The notes under the pieces: model-generated | The model's database searches: none | What the model saw: only the letters and a program-made list of their open reading frames with translations | What the model was told of the DNA's origin: nothing | Position numbers and translations under genes: made by a program | Shown: positions 7,189 to 14,428 of the stretch, one piece after another | Layout of the letters: every line of letters starts with the position of its first letter | Position numbering within the stretch: position 1 is the stretch's first letter | DNA from: Lacisediminihabitans changchengi | GTDB taxonomy: Bacteria > Actinomycetota > Actinomycetes > Actinomycetales > Microbacteriaceae | Length of the DNA: 64,000 nt | Direction: 5' to 3' | NCBI RefSeq assembly: GCF_016634425.1 | Contig: NZ_JAEPES010000002.1 | Span: 496,001 to 560,000, forward strand

Positions 7189-8718
7189 ATGGGTCGAAAT
7201 GCCACAGGGCGAAAAGTACTGGTGACCGGCGCAACGGGATACATCGGTGGACGACTGGTTCCTCGATTGCTCGACGCCGGCTACGACGTGCGCGTTTTGG
7301 TGCGCGATGCGGGAAGACTTGCCGACGTGCCGTGGGCGGCGGATGTCGAGGTCTCCGTGGGAGATCTGGACAGATTCGAGACCCTCGCCTCGGCGTTCGA
7401 CGGCGTCGAGGTGCTTTACTACCTGGTGCACTCGATGGGCGCCAAGCACAGCTCCGGGCAGCTCGGGTTCGAGGCGACCGAGCGCCGCGCCGCGACGAAC
7501 GTGGCGACGGCGGCGAAAGCGGCGAACATCCGTCGCATCGTGTACCTCGGCGGCCTTCACCCCGACGGTGAGCTCTCGCCGCACCTGCGCTCTCGGGCCG
7601 AGGTCGGGCGCATCCTGCTCGAATCCGGGGTACCGACGGTGGCGCTGCAGGCGGGCGTCGTGATCGGTTCCGGCTCCACCTCGTTCGAGATGGTGCGGCA
7701 CCTCACTGACGTGCTGCCGTACATGCCGGCCCCGCGCTGGGTGCGCAACTTCATCCAGCCGATCGCCGTGCGCGACGTGCTCTATTACCTCGTCGCCTGC
7801 GCCGAGCTGCCCGACGAGGTGAATCGAACCTTCGACATCGGCGGTCCAGACGTGCTGCGCTACGGACAGATGATGAACGGATACGCGGTAGAGGCTGGTC
7901 TTCACCAGCGCCCGATCGCGCCGCTTCCGGTGCTTACCCCGTGGCTCGCATCGCAGTGGGTGAACCTGGTCACCCCCATTCCCCGAGCGCTCGCCGTGCC
8001 GATCATCGCCTCGCTGCAGTACGACTGCGTGGTGCACGAGCACGACATCGAGAAATACATCCCCGACCCCGATGGCGGGCTCACCGGCTACCGCCGCGCG
8101 GTGCGCCTGGCCCTCGACAAGATGAAGGCGGGCGAGGTCGAGACCAGCTGGCAGGATTCGGCCGTGCGCGGTGCCCCGAGCGATCCGCTCCCGAGCGACC
8201 CCAACTGGAGCGGCCACACCGTGTTCACCGATGTGCGGGAGCGGCACACATCCGCTGCCCCCGGCGACGTCTGGCGGGTGATCGAGGGCATCGGCGGGCA
8301 GAACGGCTGGTACTCCTTCCCGCTGGCCTGGGCGCTGCGCGGGTGGGCCGACAAGGTCGTTGGCGGGGTGGGGCTGCGCCGTGGCCGTCGCAACCCCGAT
8401 CACCTCGCGGCGGGCGATGCGCTCGACTTCTGGCGGGTGGAGGACATCAACCGTGGCAGTTCGTTGCGGCTGCGCGCCGAGATGAAGGTTCCGGGCTCAG
8501 CGTGGCTCGAGATGAGCGTGACGCCGGACGGCGACGGCTCGCTCTACCGCCAGCGTGCGGTGTTCTTTCCGAAGGGCCTGAGCGGTCGACTGTACTGGTT
8601 CAGCATCCTGCCGTTCCACGGAATCATCTTCAACGGGATGGCCAACGAGATCACCGAGACCGCCGTCACCCAGGGCTCCACCCGACGTGAGCAAGCGGAT
8701 GCTTCGGCAGCCGCCTGA
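7189..8718 (+). CDS. NAD(P)-binding Rossmann protein with C-terminal DUF2867-like domain
   Basis: A 509-residue two-domain protein. Residues 8-300 are an atypical short-chain dehydrogenase (NmrA/YbjT-like): VLVTGATGYIGGRLVPRLLDAGY is the dinucleotide-binding motif, and YYLVHSM and RRIVYLGGLHP are strand ends. Residues 340-495 form the DUF2867-like domain (WYSFPLAWALRGWADKVVGGVGLRRGRR) common to this fusion, with an SRPBCC-like fold. The usual catalytic Tyr-x3-Lys is not obvious, so it may act as an NAD(P)H sensor or quinone-type reductase. ATG at 7189 has TACGTT 7 bases upstream. Confidence 0.8.
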   Translation: MGRNATGRKVLVTGATGYIGGRLVPRLLDAGYDVRVLVRDAGRLADVPWAADVEVSVGDLDRFETLASAFDGVEVLYYLVHSMGAKHSSGQLGFEATERRAATNVATAAKAANIRRIVYLGGLHPDGELSPHLRSRAEVGRILLESGVPTVALQAGVVIGSGSTSFEMVRHLTDVLPYMPAPRWVRNFIQPIAVRDVLYYLVACAELPDEVNRTFDIGGPDVLRYGQMMNGYAVEAGLHQRPIAPLPVLTPWLASQWVNLVTPIPRALAVPIIASLQYDCVVHEHDIEKYIPDPDGGLTGYRRAVRLALDKMKAGEVETSWQDSAVRGAPSDPLPSDPNWSGHTVFTDVRERHTSAAPGDVWRVIEGIGGQNGWYSFPLAWALRGWADKVVGGVGLRRGRRNPDHLAAGDALDFWRVEDINRGSSLRLRAEMKVPGSAWLEMSVTPDGDGSLYRQRAVFFPKGLSGRLYWFSILPFHGIIFNGMANEITETAVTQGSTRREQADASAAA

Positions 8719-8768
8719 GCGACGGTGGAGCCTCGTGCGGCTAGCGTTTATTCGCGAGGGCGACGATC

Positions 8769-9401
8769 ATGGACACAGGACGCGATGCGTCCGAGACCTC
8801 GGGAGGTCACGTTTTGGCTGACAACACAGTGTTATTCCTCGGTGACAGCATCACCGCATCCGGCGACTGGGCGACCTGGTTTCCCGACGTCACCACCCTC
8901 AATTTCGGTGTCAGCGGTGCGACCTCCGACGATGTGCTCGCTCGGATCGACCAGATAGTCGCGGCCGACCCCGATGAGATCATCCTGCTGATCGGAACCA
9001 ACGACTTCGGCATGCGTCAGAACGTCGAGCACCTGGTGCGCAATGTGCAGACCATCCTGGTCGAGTTGCGTCGACAGCTGCCGGGATCTCGGCTGCTGCT
9101 GCAGTCGGTAATGCCGCGCGGGAGGGAGTTCGCCGATCGCATTCAGGAGGCGAACATCCATCTCCGTCAGTTCTCGTCGACCGTTCACGCACAATATCTC
9201 GACCTCTGGCCGGCGCTCGCACTCGACGACGGCGAGCTGAATCCCCGCTTCTCGGAAGACCGCCTTCACCTCAACCACGAGGGCTACGAGGCCTGGCTGT
9301 CTGAGCTGCGCCCGGGTCTCGAGCGGCTGCGCGAGGAGCCGCCGATGAGCCGACCGATCACGATCATCCGTGTCGACGACTACGCCCGGCCAGAACGGTA
9401 G
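8769..9401 (+). CDS. SGNH/GDSL-family hydrolase
   Basis: A small serine esterase/lipase of the SGNH family. VLFLGDSITASG holds the block I catalytic Ser, LLIGTNDFGMR is block III (Asn), and EDRLHLNHEGYEAW is block V with catalytic Asp and His. Two starts compete: ATG at 8769 (GAGGG 8 bases upstream, 210 residues, used here) and TTG at 8814 (GGGAGG 7 bases upstream, 195 residues, beginning four residues before the conserved core). TAGCGT at 8742-8747 could be the -10 for either. No signal peptide is seen, so it is probably cytoplasmic. Substrate unknown. Confidence 0.8.
   Translation: MDTGRDASETSGGHVLADNTVLFLGDSITASGDWATWFPDVTTLNFGVSGATSDDVLARIDQIVAADPDEIILLIGTNDFGMRQNVEHLVRNVQTILVELRRQLPGSRLLLQSVMPRGREFADRIQEANIHLRQFSSTVHAQYLDLWPALALDDGELNPRFSEDRLHLNHEGYEAWLSELRPGLERLREEPPMSRPITIIRVDDYARPER
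8801..8806 (+). promoter_or_regulatory. Internal Shine-Dalgarno for an alternative TTG start
   Basis: GGGAGG placed 7 bases before TTG at 8814, inside the 5' part of the SGNH frame; it points to initiation at the TTG. Confidence 0.45.
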
Positions 9402-9414
9402 AGCAGGCGGTAGA

Positions 9415-9433
9415 GGTAGCGCTGACCGCTACC
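9415..9433. terminator. Short hairpin between convergent genes
   Basis: GGTAGCG-ctgac-CGCTACC, a perfect 7-bp stem lying between the SGNH hydrolase and the end of the M20 peptidase gene, whose stop codon it overlaps. There is no clear T-run, so bidirectional termination is only plausible. Confidence 0.4.
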
Positions 9434-10790
9434 GTTCGGTGGCGAGTGACCGCACCAGGCGGGTGTAAAACTCGACGCCGCGCAGGAACGTCGCCACGTG
9501 CATCCGCTCGTTCATCGCGTGCAGAGTGCCGCGTTCCTGCGTGGACATGCGAAACGGGCTGAAGCGATAGACGTGGTCGCTGATGCGCGTGAAGTGCCGG
9601 GAATCGCTGGCGGCGAGCATCACGTACGGCGTCACGATCGTGCCGGGGTAGATCTCGACGATCGTGGATCGCAGTAGCTCCCAGGCGCTGCCGCTGGTCG
9701 GGGACACCGGTGATGGTTCGTTCGCCTGCGGAACCTCGATCGCGACGCGGGGGTCACGGATCGCCCGGCGCACATGCTCGACGGCCTCGGCCACTGACGA
9801 TCCCGCGGCGACGCGGATGTTGACGGTCGCCACGGCCCGCTCCGCCAGCGCATTCGCCGCCTGGCTCCCACTCAGCTGCGTTACCGCCTGCGTCGTGCGG
9901 ACCATCGCGGCGGTCTCGTCGCTCAGCCGAGCGAACACGCGAAGCAGCAGCGGCTTCGTGAGCCAGAGGTTGCCGAACGCCCAGCGCAGTGGGCCGGTGG
10001 CGTGGGCGCCGAGGGTCTCGATCATCTCGACGTTGGTGGCGGTGAAACCCGACGGGAACGGCCGTCGGTTCAACCGCACGATCGCCCGGGCCAACCGCGC
10101 CGTCGCGGACAGTTTCGGGGGAGTGGAGGCGTGACCGCCGTCCTGGTCGACGCGAAGGGAGAGCGTCACGATGCCTTTCTCACTCACCCCCACTACCGCG
10201 ATCGGCTCGGAGACCCCGGGGAAGATACCCTCGACGACCGCGCCGCCCTCGTCCAGCACGAGCTCCGGACGGATGCCGCGGCTCGCCAACAGGTCGACGA
10301 TCGCCTGTGCGCCGGTGCCGACCGTCTCCTCGTCGTGGCCGAAGCTCAGGTACAGATCTGCACGCGGAGTCAGCCCGGCCAGTACCGCGGCCTCGACCCC
10401 TTCGAGCGCCGCGACGAGGGAGCCCTTGTCGTCGAGCGTGCCCCTGCCCCAGACCAGCTGCTCGTCACCGTCGCCGCTCAATTCGGCGGCGAACGGCGGA
10501 TGCTCCCAGCCCTCCTCGGTCGCCGGAACAACGTCATAGTGGGCCATCAACACCGTGGGAGACCCGTCACCCGATCCCGTCCAACGGTAGAGCAGCGAGT
10601 GACCGCCGACGATCTCGCGCTCGAGCGCCGCGTGCAGAGCCGGGTACAGCCGAGGCAGTGCATCGATGAACGCGTCGAACGGCGCCCAATCGGTCTCCTC
10701 GACCTCGGTGCGCGACATCGTGGGCAACCGCACCAGCTCGCGGAGGTGCTCGAGGGGGAGCAAGGGGAGGTGGGGTGTGTCGGCGGGCAT
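9429..10790 (-). CDS. M20-family zinc peptidase (CPS1/PM20D1-like)
   Basis: Dizinc exopeptidase/amidohydrolase, 453 residues. LMAHYDVVP (His84, Asp86) gives the first zinc ligand, WGRGTLDDKGS (Asp120) the bridging Asp, and SFGHDEETVG (Glu154 catalytic, Glu155 ligand) the catalytic pair. ELVLDEGGAVVEG and the lid domain (VDQDGGHASTPP) follow. This arrangement matches the carboxypeptidase S / PM20D1 branch, which cleaves or forms N-acyl amino acids and peptides. There is no signal peptide. Convergent with the SGNH gene. The exact substrate cannot be read from sequence. Confidence 0.85.
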   Translation of the reverse strand: MPADTPHLPLLPLEHLRELVRLPTMSRTEVEETDWAPFDAFIDALPRLYPALHAALEREIVGGHSLLYRWTGSGDGSPTVLMAHYDVVPATEEGWEHPPFAAELSGDGDEQLVWGRGTLDDKGSLVAALEGVEAAVLAGLTPRADLYLSFGHDEETVGTGAQAIVDLLASRGIRPELVLDEGGAVVEGIFPGVSEPIAVVGVSEKGIVTLSLRVDQDGGHASTPPKLSATARLARAIVRLNRRPFPSGFTATNVEMIETLGAHATGPLRWAFGNLWLTKPLLLRVFARLSDETAAMVRTTQAVTQLSGSQAANALAERAVATVNIRVAAGSSVAEAVEHVRRAIRDPRVAIEVPQANEPSPVSPTSGSAWELLRSTIVEIYPGTIVTPYVMLAASDSRHFTRISDHVYRFSPFRMSTQERGTLHAMNERMHVATFLRGVEFYTRLVRSLATER

Positions 10791-10826
10791 GCTTCATCAT
10801 GCCTGGCCGGGCGCGACAATAGTCAC

Positions 10827-11195
10827 ATGACCTCCTATCCCACCGCTGCCTTCCGCCGCCCCGCTCTCGCCCCCGGGCTGCTCGGCGCGATCGTGCTGCT
10901 GGCCGGGCTCGCGCTGCTCGACAATGAGACCTGGTTTCTGGTCATCCGATTTCTTGTGGCGATCCTGGCGCTGATTCTGGTGGTGTTCTCGTATCAGGCC
11001 AAGCACTGGTGGTGGATCCCGCTGCTTCTCGCGATGGCCGTGGTGTGGAACCCGGTCTTTCCGTTCCTGTTCCACGGGCAGATCTGGGTGGCCGCGCAAC
11101 TGGTGGCCGCCCTGGCTTTCGTCGCGGTGGGGATTTTGGTGAAGGTGCTGAACCCCGACGACAAGAACGCGAAGAAGACTGTCGGTCGTCGCTGA
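10827..11195 (+). CDS. Small membrane protein, unknown function
   Basis: 122 residues with four hydrophobic segments (about 17-32, 37-55, 61-79, 84-103) and a charged C-terminal tail (NPDDKNAKKTVGRR). The loops are Trp-rich (KHWWWIPLL, WNPVFPFLFHGQIW), a feature of small uncharacterised actinobacterial membrane proteins. ATG at 10827 follows GACAAT plus 6 bases. It is divergent from the M20 peptidase gene with a 36-bp gap. No enzymatic motif is seen. Confidence 0.65.
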   Translation: MTSYPTAAFRRPALAPGLLGAIVLLAGLALLDNETWFLVIRFLVAILALILVVFSYQAKHWWWIPLLLAMAVVWNPVFPFLFHGQIWVAAQLVAALAFVAVGILVKVLNPDDKNAKKTVGRR

Positions 11196-11347
11196 GTCGC
11201 GGGTGAGCGCGCGCGCCGAAAGCAGGCCAGGCGGATGCCGAGCGCGACGAAACAGCGGAGAAACGAACGGCGGGTAAACTCTTGGTAGCTGGGGACCCGC
11301 GCTGACCATCGTCGGCGGCGGTCCGGCTCGAACGATTGGGCCTTTCC

Positions 11348-13018
11348 ATGTCGCGTAGCGATTCGCTTTTCCCCTCCCGCCACGACCTTCCGACGGCGGT
11401 CGAAAACCCGCCGGTGGTGCACCGCGACGATGTGGTGCTGAGCAAGGGTCGGCTGGCTCTGGTGAATTCGCATCTCACTCCGCGGGAGGCCCAGGTCGCC
11501 GACCTGCTGTTCATCCGTCGTGCCTTCGACGAGGCAGCGATCGAGTACCTCCTGGTGCGCGGAAACGACGACCGACCGTTGCTGGTGGTTGACCGTTCGC
11601 AGCGTAAGCGGGTGCGGCAGGCGCTGACCCAGGCCAGCGCGGACGAGCCGTTCTACGCGAAACCCGCCGACGGGGTGCGACGGTCGGTCGCGCTTCTGGC
11701 CGACGGACACTTCGCCGACAAGTCGAGCCGCGCCATCATCCTGTTCCGTCCGCGGGTGACGCCACGAGGGGGGCTGCGCTACGGCGCCGCGAACGGCGTG
11801 CGTCTCGAGTTCTGGACGATCGGCGAGGACACCGTGCTGATTCCCGCACCGAACTCGCTCACCCGCACCACCGTGCCGGTCGGCGAGCTGGTGCGAACCA
11901 CCGTGGAGCGCTACGGCGAGACCTGGCCCACCATCGAGGGCATGTTCGACAAGCACGCCAGCGACATCGACTTCGATATCGACATCGTCTTCTCCTGGGT
12001 CGACGGTGCCTCGATCGAGTGGCAGCGCGCGCGCGCACGGCGCATGAAGAGCTATGTGGTCGGCGAAGGCGACGACTCGCACGCCCGATTCCGCCAGCTG
12101 GACGAGCTGAAGTACGCGCTGCGCTCCGTCAACCTGTTCGCGCCGTGGATTCGCAACGTCTACATCGTCACCGACTCGCCGCGGCCGGAGTGGCTGGCGG
12201 AGCACCCGCGCGTCACCATCGTGCCGAGTGAGAAGTTCTTCGCCGATACCTCGGTGCTGCCGACGCACAACTCGCACGCGGTCGAGAGCCAGCTGCACAA
12301 TATCGACGGGCTCGCGGAGCACTTCCTGTATTCCAATGACGACATGTTCTTCGGTCGTCCGGTCGGTCCGGAGGAGTTCTTCTCCCCGGGCGGTGTCTCC
12401 AAGTTCATCGAGGCGACGACACGAATCGGACTCGGTGGAAGCAACGTCGACCGCAGCGGTTTCGAGAACGCGGCTCGGGTCAACCGCGCCCTGCTCGCCG
12501 ACCGGTTCGGGGCCGTCATCACCCGCCATCTCGAGCACACCCCGGCGCCGATGCGTAAGTCGGTGGTGCGCGAGCTCGAGGCGGAGTTTCCCGAGGAGTT
12601 CGCCCGCACCGCGGCGAGCCGCTTCCGCTCGGCGACCGATATCTCGGTGACGAATTCGCTGTACCACTACTACGCGCTGCTGACCGGTCGCGCCGTGACG
12701 GTGACGGATGTTCGCGCCCTCTACGTCGACACCACCGCCCGCGTCGGGCTGGTCGCGATGCGCAAGCTGCTTCGCCGCCGCGACGCCGATCTGTTCTGCC
12801 TGAACGACGGCAGCTTTCCCGAGATCAGCGACGAGGATCGCGCCGACGCCGTGCGCGACTTCCTCGAAGGGTATTTCCCGATCGTCGCCCCCTGGGAGCG
12901 GGCGGTCGGAGCGGACGGTGCGGATCTGAACGGTGCCGATCTGAACCGTGCGGATGTGAACGTGAACGGTGCCGTTCCCGAGGCATCGGGCGGATCAGGG
13001 CAACTCATCCACGGCTGA
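11348..13018 (+). CDS. Stealth-family phosphotransferase
   Basis: 556-residue member of the Stealth family, enzymes that transfer a sugar-1-phosphate during assembly of capsular or cell-wall phosphoglycans. Conserved region 1 is DIDIVFSWVDGASIEW (about 213-228), region 2 is FRQLDELKYALRSVNLFAPW...VYIVTDSPRPEWL, region 3 is PTHNSHAVESQLHNI...FLYSNDDMFFG, and region 4 is LFCLNDGSF near the C-terminus. A tail of three near-identical 5-residue units (GADLN, GADLN, RADVN) follows. ATG at 11348 is preferred over a TTG at 11336. A TAAACT at 11274-11279 may be the -10. No other glycan genes are adjacent. Confidence 0.85.
   Translation: MSRSDSLFPSRHDLPTAVENPPVVHRDDVVLSKGRLALVNSHLTPREAQVADLLFIRRAFDEAAIEYLLVRGNDDRPLLVVDRSQRKRVRQALTQASADEPFYAKPADGVRRSVALLADGHFADKSSRAIILFRPRVTPRGGLRYGAANGVRLEFWTIGEDTVLIPAPNSLTRTTVPVGELVRTTVERYGETWPTIEGMFDKHASDIDFDIDIVFSWVDGASIEWQRARARRMKSYVVGEGDDSHARFRQLDELKYALRSVNLFAPWIRNVYIVTDSPRPEWLAEHPRVTIVPSEKFFADTSVLPTHNSHAVESQLHNIDGLAEHFLYSNDDMFFGRPVGPEEFFSPGGVSKFIEATTRIGLGGSNVDRSGFENAARVNRALLADRFGAVITRHLEHTPAPMRKSVVRELEAEFPEEFARTAASRFRSATDISVTNSLYHYYALLTGRAVTVTDVRALYVDTTARVGLVAMRKLLRRRDADLFCLNDGSFPEISDEDRADAVRDFLEGYFPIVAPWERAVGADGADLNGADLNRADVNVNGAVPEASGGSGQLIHG
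12917..12961 (+). repeat. Three 15-bp coding repeats in the Stealth tail
   Basis: GGTGCGGATCTGAAC and two near copies encode (G/R)AD(L/V)N units, resembling pentapeptide-repeat spacing (A-D/N-L-x-x) but too few to form a coil. Confidence 0.7.
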
Positions 13019-13063
13019 GCCGGGCCAGAAGCTCGATCCAGACGCTCGCAACAGACCCTCGGG

Positions 13064-14053
13064 TCAGACGATCGAGAACTCGCGGGTCGGCGGGTGCAGC
13101 TCTTCTGCGGCGAGCGAGTCCTCGGACGGCGCGGGCACCGTCGTGCTCGGCCGGATGGTCACCGCGTGATTTGCAAGCAGACGCGTGGTCTCCGCCGCCG
13201 AGGTGAACTTCAACGCGTCGCTCTGGCCGATCGGCACGACCGAGTGCAGCACGGTCTCCTCGTAGACGTGCACCAGGTTGTAGGCCTGGGCAGAGTCGCG
13301 CGGCTTGGTGCCCCGAACGCCGGCGGCGTCGGCGGGGACGTTCAGATCTTGGGTGTAGCACGTGGCCGAGGCAACAGAGACCGGCACTCCGGCGAACGTC
13401 GACGTGGTCGAGTAGTGGAGATGACCCGCGATGATGCTGCGAACGTCCGATCCGCGGATGACCTCGGCGAGGGCATCCTGATTGCGCAGTTCCACGAGAA
13501 TCGCCAGGTCCTGAACGCTCGGGACCGGGGGATGGTGCATCGCGATGATGGTGCCGTGCGGTGCCGGGGAGGCGAGCTCTTCCGCGAGCCAATCGAGCTG
13601 GGCATCCGTCACCAGGCCGTGATGGCGTCCGGGAACGGACGAGTCGAGGGCAATGATGCGCAGGCCGTTCACGTCGTAGACGCGGTCGATCGGAGTGGTG
13701 AGTGGATGCTGGCCGAGCAGCCCTTCACGGAAGTTTCCCCGGTCATCGTGGTTGCCCATCACCCAGATCACCTGGGCGCCAAGGCGGGCTGCCGCCGGCT
13801 CGACGATCGCCCGCAGGGTCGCGTAGGCCTCGGGGTCGCCGTGATCGGCGAGGTCGCCGGTGAAAATGAGCGCTTCGGGCTTCGCGCCCGAGGATTCGAG
13901 CTCCGAGAAGAGCTCGCGCAGGTGCGCCTCGCTGTCTACGGTGCCGTACAGGGCGCGATCTCCGGCGACGAGGTGCGTGTCGCTCAGGTGCACGATGAAG
14001 TGATCAGGTCGCGGGAACTGGGCCACGTATTGCACGGGCGCTGCGTCGGGCAT
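13064..14053 (-). CDS. Rv0805-like 3',5'-cyclic nucleotide phosphodiesterase
   Basis: Calcineurin-like metallophosphoesterase, 329 residues, very close in motif order to Mycobacterium Rv0805: [16 protein letters not shown] (D-x-H), [11 protein letters not shown] (GD), [10 protein letters not shown] (GNHD), MHHPPVPS (H), and [17 protein letters not shown] (GHxH). These residues bind two metals that hydrolyse cAMP and other phosphodiesters. [13 protein letters not shown] is also shared with that enzyme. ATG at 14053 is chosen because homology begins there; a longer frame to 14137 adds an unrelated 28 residues. Convergent with the Stealth gene. Confidence 0.85.
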   Translation of the reverse strand: MPDAAPVQYVAQFPRPDHFIVHLSDTHLVAGDRALYGTVDSEAHLRELFSELESSGAKPEALIFTGDLADHGDPEAYATLRAIVEPAAARLGAQVIWVMGNHDDRGNFREGLLGQHPLTTPIDRVYDVNGLRIIALDSSVPGRHHGLVTDAQLDWLAEELASPAPHGTIIAMHHPPVPSVQDLAILVELRNQDALAEVIRGSDVRSIIAGHLHYSTTSTFAGVPVSVASATCYTQDLNVPADAAGVRGTKPRDSAQAYNLVHVYEETVLHSVVPIGQSDALKFTSAAETTRLLANHAVTIRPSTTVPAPSEDSLAAEELHPPTREFSIV

Positions 14054-14244
14054 TACCCCATCGAAGCACGCTCTGCTGGACAACTGGTTAACGTGACACG
14101 GCGATCCGCCCCCAGTGCGGGGGCAGAATGTGGTCACCCTCGGGTGAAATCACGGTAAACTAAGTGTGCACCAGACGAACCCCCTCATCGTCTCGACCCC
14201 GGCACGCGATCCATCTGTGGCGAGTTGCTCGAGTTCAGGGACGC

Positions 14245-14329
14245 AGTGCCTCACTGGGGCACAGTGCCTCAGTGCTTTTACGGGCGCAGTGCTTCCATGG
14301 GTGAAGTGCTTCAAGGAGCGCAGTGCCGG
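14245..14329. repeat. Six dispersed AGTGCYTC motifs
   Basis: AGTGCCTC at 14245 and 14263, AGTGCTTT at 14271, AGTGCTTC at 14288 and 14305, and AGTGCCGG at 14322: one motif every 8-18 bp over 85 bp, all in the same orientation. Confidence 0.75.
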
Positions 14330-14419
14330 GTGAGGCGCACGGCGCAGGGGTTCGTCGCTCTATCCGCATTCCGCAGGTGGCCCGGTCTGGGCGGCATTGC
14401 CGATGTGACACGACACGCC

Positions 14420-14425
14420 AGGAGA
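14420..14425 (+). promoter_or_regulatory. Shine-Dalgarno that fixes the SNF2 start
   Basis: AGGAGA three bases before the ATG at 14429, the strongest ribosome-binding signal in the open frame, favouring this start over 14225. Confidence 0.6.
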
Positions 14426-14428
14426 AGC

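Larger units (their letters stand above)
14054..14428. other. Intergenic region with hairpins and an AGTGCYTC array
   Basis: 375 bp between the divergent phosphodiesterase and SNF2 genes. It contains GCCCCC-agtgc-GGGGGC (14108-14124), TCACCC-tc-GGGTGA (14134-14147), a possible -10 TAAACT (14156-14161) for the rightward gene, and six AGTGC-containing repeats (14245-14329). I see no protein-coding frame I would trust. Confidence 0.6.

Noticed and set aside
10994..12667. Long minus-strand open frame (557 codons) opposite the Stealth gene
   Set aside because: Arg/His-rich shadow of a high-GC gene; the plus-strand frame carries all Stealth motifs.
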